Source of the DNA: an uncultured Planctomycetales bacterium | GTDB lineage: Bacteria; Planctomycetota; Planctomycetia; Isosphaerales; Isosphaeraceae | DNA: 18,963 nt | NCBI GenBank assembly: GCA_937907525.1 | Contig: CALCIB010000113.1 | Location: 1 to 18,963, forward strand | Reading direction: 5' to 3' | Shown here: piece after piece, positions 1 to 7,639 of the stretch | Layout of the letters: each line of letters begins with the position of its first letter | How positions within the stretch are numbered: the first letter of the stretch is position 1 | Notes under the pieces: model-generated | Told to the model about the DNA's origin: nothing | Database searches by the model: none | What the model saw: the letters and a program-made list of their open reading frames with translations, nothing else | Translations under genes and position numbers: made by a program

Positions 1-69
1 GTCTACATCACTGTTGGGCCTCAGAAACCCTGAACCTGCAATCCGGTAGAGTCAGAGAATTTCTCAGGC
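1..69 (+). promoter_or_regulatory. End of a CRISPR leader (partial)
   Basis: These 69 bases directly precede the first repeat. They are clearly less GC-rich than the array and carry no open reading frame. The repeats end in ATTGAAAC on this strand, and in type I-C systems the leader lies on the 5' side of a repeat so oriented. The altered repeat sits near the opposite end of the array, which also fits a leader here. The leader is cut off by the window edge, so no promoter can be defined. Confidence 0.5.
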
Positions 70-3000
70 GTCGCCCCCCGCGCGGGGGCGTGGATTGAAA
101 CGTCCAGCGAGAGCTAGTCATGGCCACGGCCTTGGTCGCCCCCCGCGCGGGGGCGTGGATTGAAACTACCTCGGCAAGCACGGCTCGCCCGAGAGTCGAG
201 GTCGCCCCCCGCGCGGGGGCGTGGATTGAAACAAGCAGGCGCTCAAGCTGAAGCCGATCCTAGGCGCGTCGCCCCCCGCGCGGGGGCGTGGATTGAAACT
301 GACCGAGGTGCTGCAACTCAAGCTCCCGTCGGAGTCGCCCCCCGCGCGGGGGCGTGGATTGAAACAGCGTCGCTCCCGGAATCGGCTACTGGGTCGGCGG
401 TCGCCCCCCGCGCGGGGGCGTGGATTGAAACCCGACGCGAGAGGAAGCCTACAGGGAGTTGGGAGTCGCCCCCCGCGCGGGGGCGTGGATTGAAACTACC
501 GGGCTCGCGGCTACAACCCCCTGCCCTCCCGTCGCCCCCCGCGCGGGGGCGTGGATTGAAACCCGTCGCTTCTCAATATGACGCCGGGGGCGACCGTCGC
601 CCCCCGCGCGGGGGCGTGGATTGAAACGGTTTCGGCGCGGTCTTGGGCGCCGGTTTCGGCGTGGTCGCCCCCCGCGCGGGGGCGTGGATTGAAACGGCCA
701 TGTTCCCCGACATGACGCCGGAAGCCTACGCGTCGCCCCCCGCGCGGGGGCGTGGATTGAAACAGCGTCAGCGTGACTTCCTGGGCCGTGATTGCCCGGT
801 CGCCCCCCGCGCGGGGGCGTGGATTGAAACCCCCATCGCATGAGTTCGCCAGGCGTCGGCGCGAGTGAGTCGCCCCCCGCGCGGGGGCGTGGATTGAAAC
901 GTGGTTCCCCAGTAGATCGCCATGCGCGCGTTCTTGTCGCCCCCCGCGCGGGGGCGTGGATTGAAACGCGTCGGGGCCGTCGTGGACGTAGACGCGGAAC
1001 TCGGTCGCCCCCCGCGCGGGGGCGTGGATTGAAACTCCCGAGACGTGCCCCGCGTGTCGCGGCGAGGGAGTCGCCCCCCGCGCGGGGGCGTGGATTGAAA
1101 CGGGTCGACTACATCGTCGAGCACAAGGACGCCATGTCGCCCCCCGCGCGGGGGCGTGGATTGAAACAGGCGTACTTCGGCGAGGGCGAAATCACGACCC
1201 CGTCGCCCCCCGCGCGGGGGCGTGGATTGAAACCCGCCGATCGTCATGGCGTTGGCGTCGGCGATGGGTCGCCCCCCGCGCGGGGGCGTGGATTGAAACA
1301 ATGTTCAAGTCGACCAGGCCCGTCACGTCTCGTGTCGCCCCCCGCGCGGGGGCGTGGATTGAAACTTTCACAGATGGTCGGGCGTGGGACGAGGTTGGGG
1401 TCGCCCCCCGCGCGGGGGCGTGGATTGAAACAAGAACGACAAGCACGAGGCCCTCGCGGCGTTCATGTCGCCCCCCGCGCGGGGGCGTGGATTGAAACGT
1501 TCAAAGTCCCGGCGGCGGTCGCCGGCGCGGAGGTCGCCCCCCGCGCGGGGGCGTGGATTGAAACGTCGAACGTGGGCTTCGTGGCCTATTCGGTGTCGGT
1601 CGCCCCCCGCGCGGGGGCGTGGATTGAAACGCCTTGTGGAAGTGGTTGAGCACGCGCTGATACGTCGCCCCCCGCGCGGGGGCGTGGATTGAAACCGGCT
1701 CGCGTCGTCGGTCGTCGTCGCGACGCCGAGTCGCCCCCCGCGCGGGGGCGTGGATTGAAACGATCCCCTACCAATTTCGCGCCGACCCCGTCGAGTCGCC
1801 CCCCGCGCGGGGGCGTGGATTGAAACTTGAGGTGAATCACGTCGCCGTCGGTCGACTCGGCGTCGCCCCCCGCGCGGGGGCGTGGATTGAAACCTACGCG
1901 GCGGACGACGCGAAGGCGAAGCGGCGGCGTCGCCCCCCGCGCGGGGGCGTGGATTGAAACTGCGTTGCCCGAGTCAAGACGATGTCGCATCTTGGGTCGC
2001 CCCCCGCGCGGGGGCGTGGATTGAAACAATCGCCGGCCGTGGAACGTGCCGCCGCCGAACGTCGCCCCCCGCGCGGGGGCGTGGATTGAAACAATCGCCG
2101 GCCGTGGAACGTGCCGCCGCCGAACGTCGCCCCCCGCGCGGGGGCGTGGATTGAAACTCAATATGGCGCCGGGGGCGACCGACACGTTGGGTCGCCCCCC
2201 GCGCGGGGGCGTGGATTGAAACCGTCAGGTGGTAGTCGCGGCCGCCGCACGTCACGAGGTCGCCCCCCGCGCGGGGGCGTGGATTGAAACGTCGCCACCA
2301 ACGGCGACTGAAGGGAGGACGTGATGTCGCCCCCCGCGCGGGGGCGTGGATTGAAACGACGGGGCACCCCTCGGTCGCGTCCCCTCGACAATGTCGCCCC
2401 CCGCGCGGGGGCGTGGATTGAAACCGCTCGAACCTCTCAGCCGTCACCTTGCCGCCCGTCGCCCCCCGCGCGGGGGCGTGGATTGAAACCGGATACGCCG
2501 TTGGACCTCGCGAGGGACCGGCTGGTCGCCCCCCGCGCGGGGGCGTGGATTGAAACCACTGCCCCGACTGCGGCGGGACCGGCGCGAGCAGTCGCCCCCC
2601 GCGCGGGGGCGTGGATTGAAACACGCCCGACTGCGGATCGGCGTCGGCGATGGCGAGTCGCCCCCCGCGCGGGGGCGTGGATTGAAACGACGCATGCGAG
2701 GCGTCGGCACTCCGGCTCTCGGTCGCCCCCCGCGCGGGGGCGTGGATTGAAACGACGCGGCCCGCGATTGGGAACTCGGCCTGGCGGTCGCCCCCCGCGC
2801 GGGGGCGTGGATTGAAACTCCGCGATGTACTTCGATCCGGCGAAGGCGTTGCGTCGCCCCCCGCGCGGGGGCGTGGATTGAAACGACCGGACGGATCGGA
2901 GCGACGAAGAGGCCGCGATGTCGCCCCCCGCGCGGGGGCGTGGATTGAAACGCCGCTCCGAAGACGTAGCACTGCTTGCAAGCGGTCGCCCCCCGCGCGG

Positions 3001-3682
3001 GGGCGTGGATTGAAACGACTACCAGCGGGACATCGCCGCGTTGGCGATCGTCGCCCCCCGCGCGGGGGCGTGGATTGAAACTGAGGGTGGCGTGGCGAGA
3101 ACAGCATGTCCCGCGGTCGCCCCCCGCGCGGGGGCGTGGATTGAAACACGCCCAAGTCGAAGTGCGCTCATCACTGCAAGCGTCGCCCCCCGCGCGGGGG
3201 CGTGGATTGAAACCACGGATTCAGTCCCTCGGCGTCTCGGATCTCGTCGGTCGCCCCCCGCGCGGGGGCGTGGATTGAAACTCAATCAACGGATACACGA
3301 TCGAGATCAGCAACGAGTCGCCCCCCGCGCGGGGGCGTGGATTGAAACCCCACCCGCGCGCTCTGGACGCACATCACCCACGGTCGCCCCCCGCGCGGGG
3401 GCGTGGATTGAAACGAGGCGCTCACGGGGCCACTCCCGCCGAGGCCGGCAGTCGCCCCCCGCGCGGGGGCGTGGATTGAAACCTCGGGCTCGTCCATCCA
3501 GGGCGGGACCGGATCGGGTCGCCCCCCACGCGGGGGCGTGGATTGAAACGGCTACCTACTGACCCCCGATACGTCGCTTCAGAGTCGCCCCCCGCGCGGG
3601 GGCGTGGATTGAAACACGGCAGGTTGATGGATTCGAGTTGCGTCACCTTGGTCGCCCCCCGCGCGGGGGCGTGGATTGAAAC
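70..3682 (+). CRISPR. Type I-C-like CRISPR array, 55 repeats and 54 spacers
   Basis: The 32-nt repeat starts GTCGCCCCCCGCG and ends GTGGATTGAAAC. It contains a GCCCCC/GGGGGC stem with a CGCG loop. Repeats begin at 70, 135, 201, 268, 334 and so on at a period of about 66 nt; the last is at 3651-3682. By eye all copies are identical except the repeat at 3518, where the stem loop reads CACG instead of CGCG. Spacers are 33-38 nt. The spacers at 2028-2060 and 2093-2125 are identical. The spacers at 563-595 and 2158-2190 overlap by 23 nt. Repeat length and the ATTGAAAC 3' end match subtype I-C; in that family Cas5 cuts the transcript at the base of the stem. Many spacers translate to plausible protein fragments, as expected for phage or plasmid coding targets. 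No cas gene is present in the window. The open frames that run through the array come from the repeat and are not genes. Confidence 0.99.
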
Positions 3683-3712
3683 CGCCCCCGGAAGCGGCCA
3701 CCCTGAAGGCGT

Positions 3713-3932
3713 GAGGAAGACCGCGCGGATCGCCCCGTAGGAGGGGGGCCGATGGAAATAGCCAAGACGGTGCATCAGTTCGATCGGCTGGTCGCGGCCC
3801 CACCGTGGGCGATCGCCGCGTAGCCATGACATCGGCAGAGGATCGCGCAGCAGGCGTGGGCCAGGATCGCGGCCAGGGGATGCCGTCGCCCCGACCGCTC
3901 ACGCGGGTCGGGGACCTCGGCCAAGGAAGTCG
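3713..3932 (-). pseudogene. ISAs1-type transposase N-terminal remnant, frameshifted
   Basis: Two minus-strand frames together give the N-terminal region typical of ISAs1/H-repeat transposases. The first (about 3927 to 3807) reads SLAEVPDPRERSGRRHPLAA, followed by a Cys-rich hydrophobic stretch and GYAAIAH. The second (about 3802 to 3713) continues with WGRDQPIELMHRLG and RPPSYGAIRAVF. In intact relatives these join as AIA-x-WGRD, so an indel near 3803 breaks the frame. The catalytic DDE domain is absent. The remnant stops about 30 bp short of the last CRISPR repeat, so it is truncated at the leader-distal edge of the array. Family assignment rests on the DPR, GRRHPL and WGRD motifs. Confidence 0.75.
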
Positions 3933-4039
3933 TGGAGGCGTAGCGGGCGGCGGATATCCATGGGTGTCGGCTCCGTAAGGTCGACAGTCTACCATGGTCC
4001 GCCACAGTTTAACGAACCGACTCACCCCAGGCCGGAAAG

Positions 4040-4276
4040 CAATACTGTTCGGCACAAGATTTTCCTCGAACCGAAACATGGGGGGGTATAGGCGAAGTCC
4101 GACGTCCCCTCTCCCGGTGGGAGAGGGGACGAAATAGATACTTTGATTCGTGACGGACCCAACCTAAATCTCCCAGGTTTCGGAGTCGAGGTTGCGATTG
4201 CGTTCGCGCATTCAAGTGCAAATGAACGCTTGGCGTTGGTCTCGGGAACCATCAAATCTCGTGCCGAACAGTATTG
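4040..4276. mobile_element. 237-bp MITE-like element with 21-bp terminal inverted repeats
   Basis: The left end CAATACTGTTCGGCACAAGA (4040-4059, plus T4060) is matched in reverse complement by 4256-4276 with one mismatch in 21. It is flanked by 10-bp direct repeats GGCCGGAAAG (4030-4039) and GGCCGAAAAG (4277-4286), 9 of 10 identical, which looks like an aged target duplication. No credible gene lies inside, so it would be non-autonomous. A 10-bp duplication fits IS4-like transposases, but these ends do not match the ends of the IS4 element at 17268-18757, so the partner is unknown. Confidence 0.7.
4103..4131. repeat. REP-like hairpin inside the MITE
   Basis: A perfect 13-bp stem (CGTCCCCTCTCCC pairing with GGGAGAGGGGACG) closes a 3-nt loop. 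It resembles the CCTTCTCCC-type hairpins elsewhere in the window. No T-run follows on either strand, so a terminator is not supported. Confidence 0.6.
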
Positions 4277-4343
4277 GGCCGAAAAGCGGGCTCCAGGGCT
4301 CCACTTGCTTTGTCGAGATTCCAGGGAAAGCGTGATGACGAGC

Positions 4344-4373
4344 ATCCCTTCTCCCCATTGTGGGAGAAGGGAT
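4344..4373. repeat. REP-like hairpin downstream of the nos cluster
   Basis: ATCCCTTCTCCC (4344-4355) pairs with GGGAGAAGGGAT (4362-4373) across a 6-nt loop. A second stem, ATCGCGCG/CGCGCGAT (4372-4379 with 4386-4393), abuts it. Both lie just beyond the last gene of the minus-strand nos cluster, so they could end or stabilise that transcript. There is no T-run, so an intrinsic terminator is not shown. The sequence is of the same CCTTCTCCC type as the REP hairpin at the right end of the window. Confidence 0.5.
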
Positions 4374-4437
4374 CGCGCGTGCTTGCGCGCGATGGTTTTC
4401 GATAAAGCATGCGCCACTCGAATTGGGCATCGACCGC

Positions 4438-5124
4438 TCACGCCGTTCGGGTGGCGGCGGGCTCGGCGGCGGGCCGTGACGAACGGCCGCGACGGAGGCC
4501 GGCCCAGACGTGCCAGGCGGTCAGGAAGGCGACGCCGAGGGCGTAGGTCGCCACGATCGCGCTGCCGGCCCTGGGGTACGAGTGGGTCATGAAGTTGGCC
4601 ACCTGCTTGGACCCCACGATCACCGGCATGAACGGCTCGATGTTGATCGCCGCCCGGGGGTCGAGGTCGTGACCGAACGAGTAGAGCCAGAAGACGAACC
4701 GGCTGAGCGTGAACAACGACAGATAGGCGAACAGCACGCTCAGGTCCACCAGCGATCTCCCCGTCCCCATCACCGCCGCCCGCAGACCCAGCAGCATCAA
4801 CACCCCGAAGGCGAACGGCACCCAGTCGAGCTCCGTCAGTTGGGCGCGGTCGATCTTCCGCATCCCGATGTAATGGTTCAGCTCGTTGATCTCGTTGACG
4901 TCGTGGCCGTCGTGACCCCCCTCGATCTTGTCGAAGTAAATGTCGATGGAGAGCCCCTTGGGATATTGCGGCGCCTCCATCGAATATCGCCACAAGGGCA
5001 GGAAGAAGCTCAGGACCATCAGCCCCGTGAGCGCCGTCAGGACGATTCGCGACCCGCCGCCGATCGGCCGGGCGAGCACGTCCTGGAGCCGGTCCCAAAA
5101 CCTGGTCCGCGTCGTGGTTTCCAT
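4438..5124 (-). CDS. Conserved nos-cluster membrane protein, four predicted helices
   Basis: This 228-residue protein has predicted membrane segments at about 26-46, 101-118, 124-148 and 186-209. Between helices 1 and 2 lies a probable extracytoplasmic loop with LPLWRYSMEAPQYPKGL (about 42-58), a His/Asp-rich stretch (GGHDGHDV) and ELNHYIGM (81-88). A second loop holds NIEPFMPVIVGSKQVANF (161-178). From memory, proteins with the W-x(5)-APQYP-x-GL and NHYIGM signatures recur beside clade II nosZ in other bacteria, but I know of no assigned function. The conserved His, Met and acidic residues could bind copper or contact a redox partner; that is inference. The start is preceded by AAAGGGG about 10 nt upstream. 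It is the last gene of the cluster, separated from nosY by about 320 bp that hold a composite repeat. Confidence 0.85.
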   Translation of the reverse strand: METTTRTRFWDRLQDVLARPIGGGSRIVLTALTGLMVLSFFLPLWRYSMEAPQYPKGLSIDIYFDKIEGGHDGHDVNEINELNHYIGMRKIDRAQLTELDWVPFAFGVLMLLGLRAAVMGTGRSLVDLSVLFAYLSLFTLSRFVFWLYSFGHDLDPRAAINIEPFMPVIVGSKQVANFMTHSYPRAGSAIVATYALGVAFLTAWHVWAGLRRGRSSRPAAEPAATRTA

Positions 5125-5228
5125 CGGATCACGCCCCTTTCGCGCGTGGGGCCGTAAGGCCCTTCTCGAAATCGATCACGCGATCGCTCGGCATCCGTCC
5201 CATAAGGGCGCCGCGATCGGCGTGACGA

Positions 5229-5405
5229 CCTCCCCCCCTCGCGGGGGAAGGTGGCCCGAAGGGCCGGATGAGGGGGGGGCGGGCGAGAAGGCCGTCGGGA
5301 TTCCGAGCCGCCCTGGGCCGGCTTTCGGCGTTCCGACGGCTTCCGGTCGCGTCGTCCCCCTCATCTGACTCCTTCGGAGTCTGTCTTCCCCCGCGAGGGG
5401 GGAAG
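5229..5405 (-). repeat. Composite REP-like element, copy A
   Basis: This 177-bp element fills most of the 321-bp gap between nosY and the membrane protein gene. Two palindromic units in opposite orientation flank a core of about 75 bp. Each unit has CCCTCGCGGGGGAAG, a small hairpin and GATGAGGGGG. The hairpins are GGCCC-GAA-GGGCC (5253-5265) and GACTCC-TTC-GGAGTC (5367-5381). Its reverse complement matches 11019-11190 almost base for base, including the core, so the two are copies of one dispersed element. No gene is supported in this gap. Confidence 0.85.
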
Positions 5406-5445
5406 ACCGTTATGGTCGTCGTTCACATGCTTATGGGACAGGTTC

Positions 5446-6288
5446 TCAAACCAGATCCCCGCGGCGGAAGCGGCCCCAGCCGGCGGCCCACGCCAGGCAT
5501 CCCACGGTCGTCGGCCAGGCGACGCCCGCGACGAACAGCGTCGCCGCGCCGACCCGATGGGCCAGGTGGAAGCCGACCGGACCCAATGCGGCCAGGCTCG
5601 GATCGGCCGCGGACAAAAGCGCCATTCGCGCGCACTGCGCCGGGTTGAGGCAGGCCAGCAGGAAGACGGCCTCCGGGTTGAGCCGCCACTGAAGCATCAG
5701 GCCGATCAACGCGAAGTCCAAAAGCGCCACCCCGACGATCCAGGCCAGCAACAGATACATAAGCGCCTTCGCCTGGTTCCTCACCCAGACCGTCAGCGCC
5801 AGCCCGATCCCCGCGAAGCTCCACAAGAGCGACGCGCTGATCGCCAGCGAGCGGCCCAGGAAGCCCCAGGGGATCGGCTGGTCGAACCCCCAGAGTCCCA
5901 CCAGCCCCAGGGCCGGCATCAGGACCAGCAGCGGGGCCAGAAGCGCCAGGAACCGGACCAGCGAGACGGCCGCGAAATACTCCCCGCGCGCCACCGGCAG
6001 GCTGAAGAGGAACTCCAGCGCGCCGTCGTCGCGGGCGCCGTTGACCACCTGGCCGCAGCCGGCCAGGGCCAGAAGCGGCAGAATCAACACCAGCGCGTTG
6101 CACATCGACAGCAAGACCCGGCCCATCCCGGTGAACCCCAGCACGCTCGACTCGCGCAGCCCCGCCAGCACGAAGAGCGCCGCCAGGGCCGCGTACAACG
6201 CCGAGCAGAAGATCAGCCATCGCGAGCGCGAGACGTCGGCCCATTCCAACCGCGCCACCGCCGCCACCCTCGCCGTTCGTCCCGCCAT
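5446..6288 (-). CDS. nosY: NosY, ABC transporter permease for NosZ maturation
   Basis: The 280-residue protein has six predicted membrane helices at about 24-43, 57-79, 108-133, 148-167, 175-200 and 248-270. The sequence DDGALEFLFSLPVARGEYF (88-106) matches the conserved cytoplasmic coupling region of NosY/ABC-2 permeases. LNPAQCARM (214-222) matches a late motif of the family. NosY forms the membrane channel of NosDFY, which with NosF ATPase and periplasmic NosD supports assembly of the Cu-S cluster of NosZ. The ATG at 6288 starts 2 bp after the nosL stop. An open frame extends far upstream of this start but runs through nosL in another frame and is not protein-like. Confidence 0.93.
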   Translation of the reverse strand: MAGRTARVAAVARLEWADVSRSRWLIFCSALYAALAALFVLAGLRESSVLGFTGMGRVLLSMCNALVLILPLLALAGCGQVVNGARDDGALEFLFSLPVARGEYFAAVSLVRFLALLAPLLVLMPALGLVGLWGFDQPIPWGFLGRSLAISASLLWSFAGIGLALTVWVRNQAKALMYLLLAWIVGVALLDFALIGLMLQWRLNPEAVFLLACLNPAQCARMALLSAADPSLAALGPVGFHLAHRVGAATLFVAGVAWPTTVGCLAWAAGWGRFRRGDLV

Positions 6289-6290
6289 CG

Positions 6291-6776
6291 TTAGGGCCCC
6301 TCCCGTCTCTTCGGATCGTCCAGGACGCGCCGCGCCGCCTCCTCGCGACCCAGGGCCCCCGGCGTCCCCCGCTGCGCGGTGCCCAGGTCGAAGCCCATCG
6401 GCGAGCGGACGCCGGGGACGAAGACCGCCTCGTCGCCGGAGAGCCATTCGTCCCCCCGCATGGCGTGGAAGTAGAGCGCGTGGACCCGCGGCCGCTCGGC
6501 GTCCTGGAACTGGAACAGGCAGCCGGGGTCGTCGAAGTCGTACACCCGACCGTCCTCGGTTTGTAGCTGGGCCGCGAAGGCCGGGTCGCTGACGGCCATC
6601 TTGCAATGGTCGCACGCCTGGCGGTCCCAGACGATCGGCCGCACGGAACTCGGCGGCGCCTGCGCCTCGCGGATCCGCCAGCCGACGACCGCGACCGCGA
6701 CAACGGCCGCGACCGCGGCGACGCTCCGCGCCGTCCAGGTCCACGCCGTCGATCGTCGTTGAAGGTCGTCGCTCAT
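6291..6776 (-). CDS. nosL: NosL, copper chaperone for nitrous oxide reductase
   Basis: The 161-residue protein carries the NosL copper motif CDHCKM (55-60), followed by VYDFDDPGCLFQF (78-90) and SPMGFDLG (125-132), all typical of the family. NosL binds Cu(I) and passes it to the NosDFY/NosZ assembly path outside the cytoplasm. Many NosL proteins are lipoproteins with a Cys at the signal cleavage site. Here residues 17-34 form a hydrophobic helix with no Cys, so the protein is probably held by an uncleaved membrane anchor. Its ATG overlaps the nosF stop codon (ATGA), indicating translational coupling. nosY follows 2 bp downstream. Confidence 0.93.
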   Translation of the reverse strand: MSDDLQRRSTAWTWTARSVAAVAAVVAVAVVGWRIREAQAPPSSVRPIVWDRQACDHCKMAVSDPAFAAQLQTEDGRVYDFDDPGCLFQFQDAERPRVHALYFHAMRGDEWLSGDEAVFVPGVRSPMGFDLGTAQRGTPGALGREEAARRVLDDPKRREGP

Positions 6777-7639
6777 GGCTGGTCGATCGTCTCCAGGTCG
6801 CGGGCCGTCACGTTGGCGACCGCGCCGTCGATCCGCTCGGCGATCTGGCCGAGCAGGTCCAGTTTCTCCCGGCGGTCGACGGTCTTGGTCCAGAGGCCCC
6901 TGAGCCCTTGCGCGAAGCCGCGGGCGGCGAGCCATTCGTCGAGCTTGCCGTCGAGGGCCTGGACCTCCAGCACCCCCAGCGACCGCGCGGCGAGGAACTC
7001 CCCCGCCGGGCCGTCGAAGGCGACCCGGCCGTCATCGAGTTCCAGGACCCGGTCCACCAGGTGCTGGACCTCCTCCAGGCGGTGGGAACACAGCAGCACG
7101 GTGGCGTCGGCGGCCTGCTCGGCGACCCGCCGGAGGAACCGCGCCCGGTTGCGGGGGTCGAGGCTGGCCGTCGGCTCGTCCAGGACCAGGAAGTCGGCGC
7201 GAGCCGCCAGCGCCAGGGCGATCAGGAGCTTGTGCCGCATCCCGCCGGAGAGTCCCCGGACGGGACGGCCGGCGATCTCGTCCAGGTCGAGCTCGAAGTC
7301 GCCCGCCGCCTCGACGACGTCCCGACGGTCGATCCCGCGCGTCTGGCAAACGGTTCGGACGACCTCGCGGACGGTGGCGCGCATCAGGGGCGCCGTCTGG
7401 GGGACGTAGGCCATCCGACGCGCCACGGCCACCCGATCGCGGAACGGGGCCAGGCCATCGAGCCGGACCTCGCCGCGGTAGGCGATCAGGCCCATCAGCA
7501 CGCGGATCAGGGTCGACTTCCCCGACCCGTTGGGGCCGATGAGCGCGACCTTCCGCCCGGATTCCACCTGGAACGACGCGCCCCGAAGCGCCTCGACGCT
7601 GCCGTAAGACTTGCGGACGTTCCGGACCTCGATCCTCAC
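6773..7639 (-). CDS. nosF: NosF, ABC transporter ATPase for NosZ maturation
   Basis: The 288-residue ATPase has every nucleotide-binding motif: Walker A GPNGSGKST (35-43), Q-loop Gln81, signature LSGGM (130-134), Walker B LVLDEP (151-156) and switch His186. It is a single ABC domain plus a C-terminal stretch of about 80 residues, the usual NosF layout. It powers NosDFY in the cytoplasm. The start is a GTG at 7639 that overlaps the nosD stop (GTGA). In-frame sequence upstream of this GTG belongs to nosD in another frame. The signature reads LSGGM where many ABC proteins have LSGGQ; LSGGM is also common in this family. Confidence 0.95.
   Translation of the reverse strand: MRIEVRNVRKSYGSVEALRGASFQVESGRKVALIGPNGSGKSTLIRVLMGLIAYRGEVRLDGLAPFRDRVAVARRMAYVPQTAPLMRATVREVVRTVCQTRGIDRRDVVEAAGDFELDLDEIAGRPVRGLSGGMRHKLLIALALAARADFLVLDEPTASLDPRNRARFLRRVAEQAADATVLLCSHRLEEVQHLVDRVLELDDGRVAFDGPAGEFLAARSLGVLEVQALDGKLDEWLAARGFAQGLRGLWTKTVDRREKLDLLGQIAERIDGAVANVTARDLETIDQP

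Noticed and set aside
2689..2721. Further related spacers sharing GGCGTCGGC-type words (for example 1234-1267 and 2623-2656)
   Set aside because: Shared words of 11-14 nt are GC-rich and low in complexity, so they are weak evidence of a common target.
160..3562. Many long open frames on both strands with SPPARGRGLK, VAPRAGAWIET or SIHAPARGAT repeats
   Set aside because: They are translations of the CRISPR repeat in different frames, not genes.
4344..4393. Intrinsic terminator for the nos cluster
   Set aside because: Stable stems are present but no T-run follows on the minus strand. The sequence matches the REP-type hairpins seen elsewhere.
3683..4437. cas genes or an anti-CRISPR gene next to the array
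   Set aside because: Only a transposase remnant, a MITE and hairpins are found. No Cas motif is seen anywhere in the window.
4143..4592. 149-codon plus-strand frame covering the MITE edge and the end of the membrane protein gene
   Set aside because: It crosses a MITE end, a hairpin and a real gene on the other strand, and has no recognisable domain.
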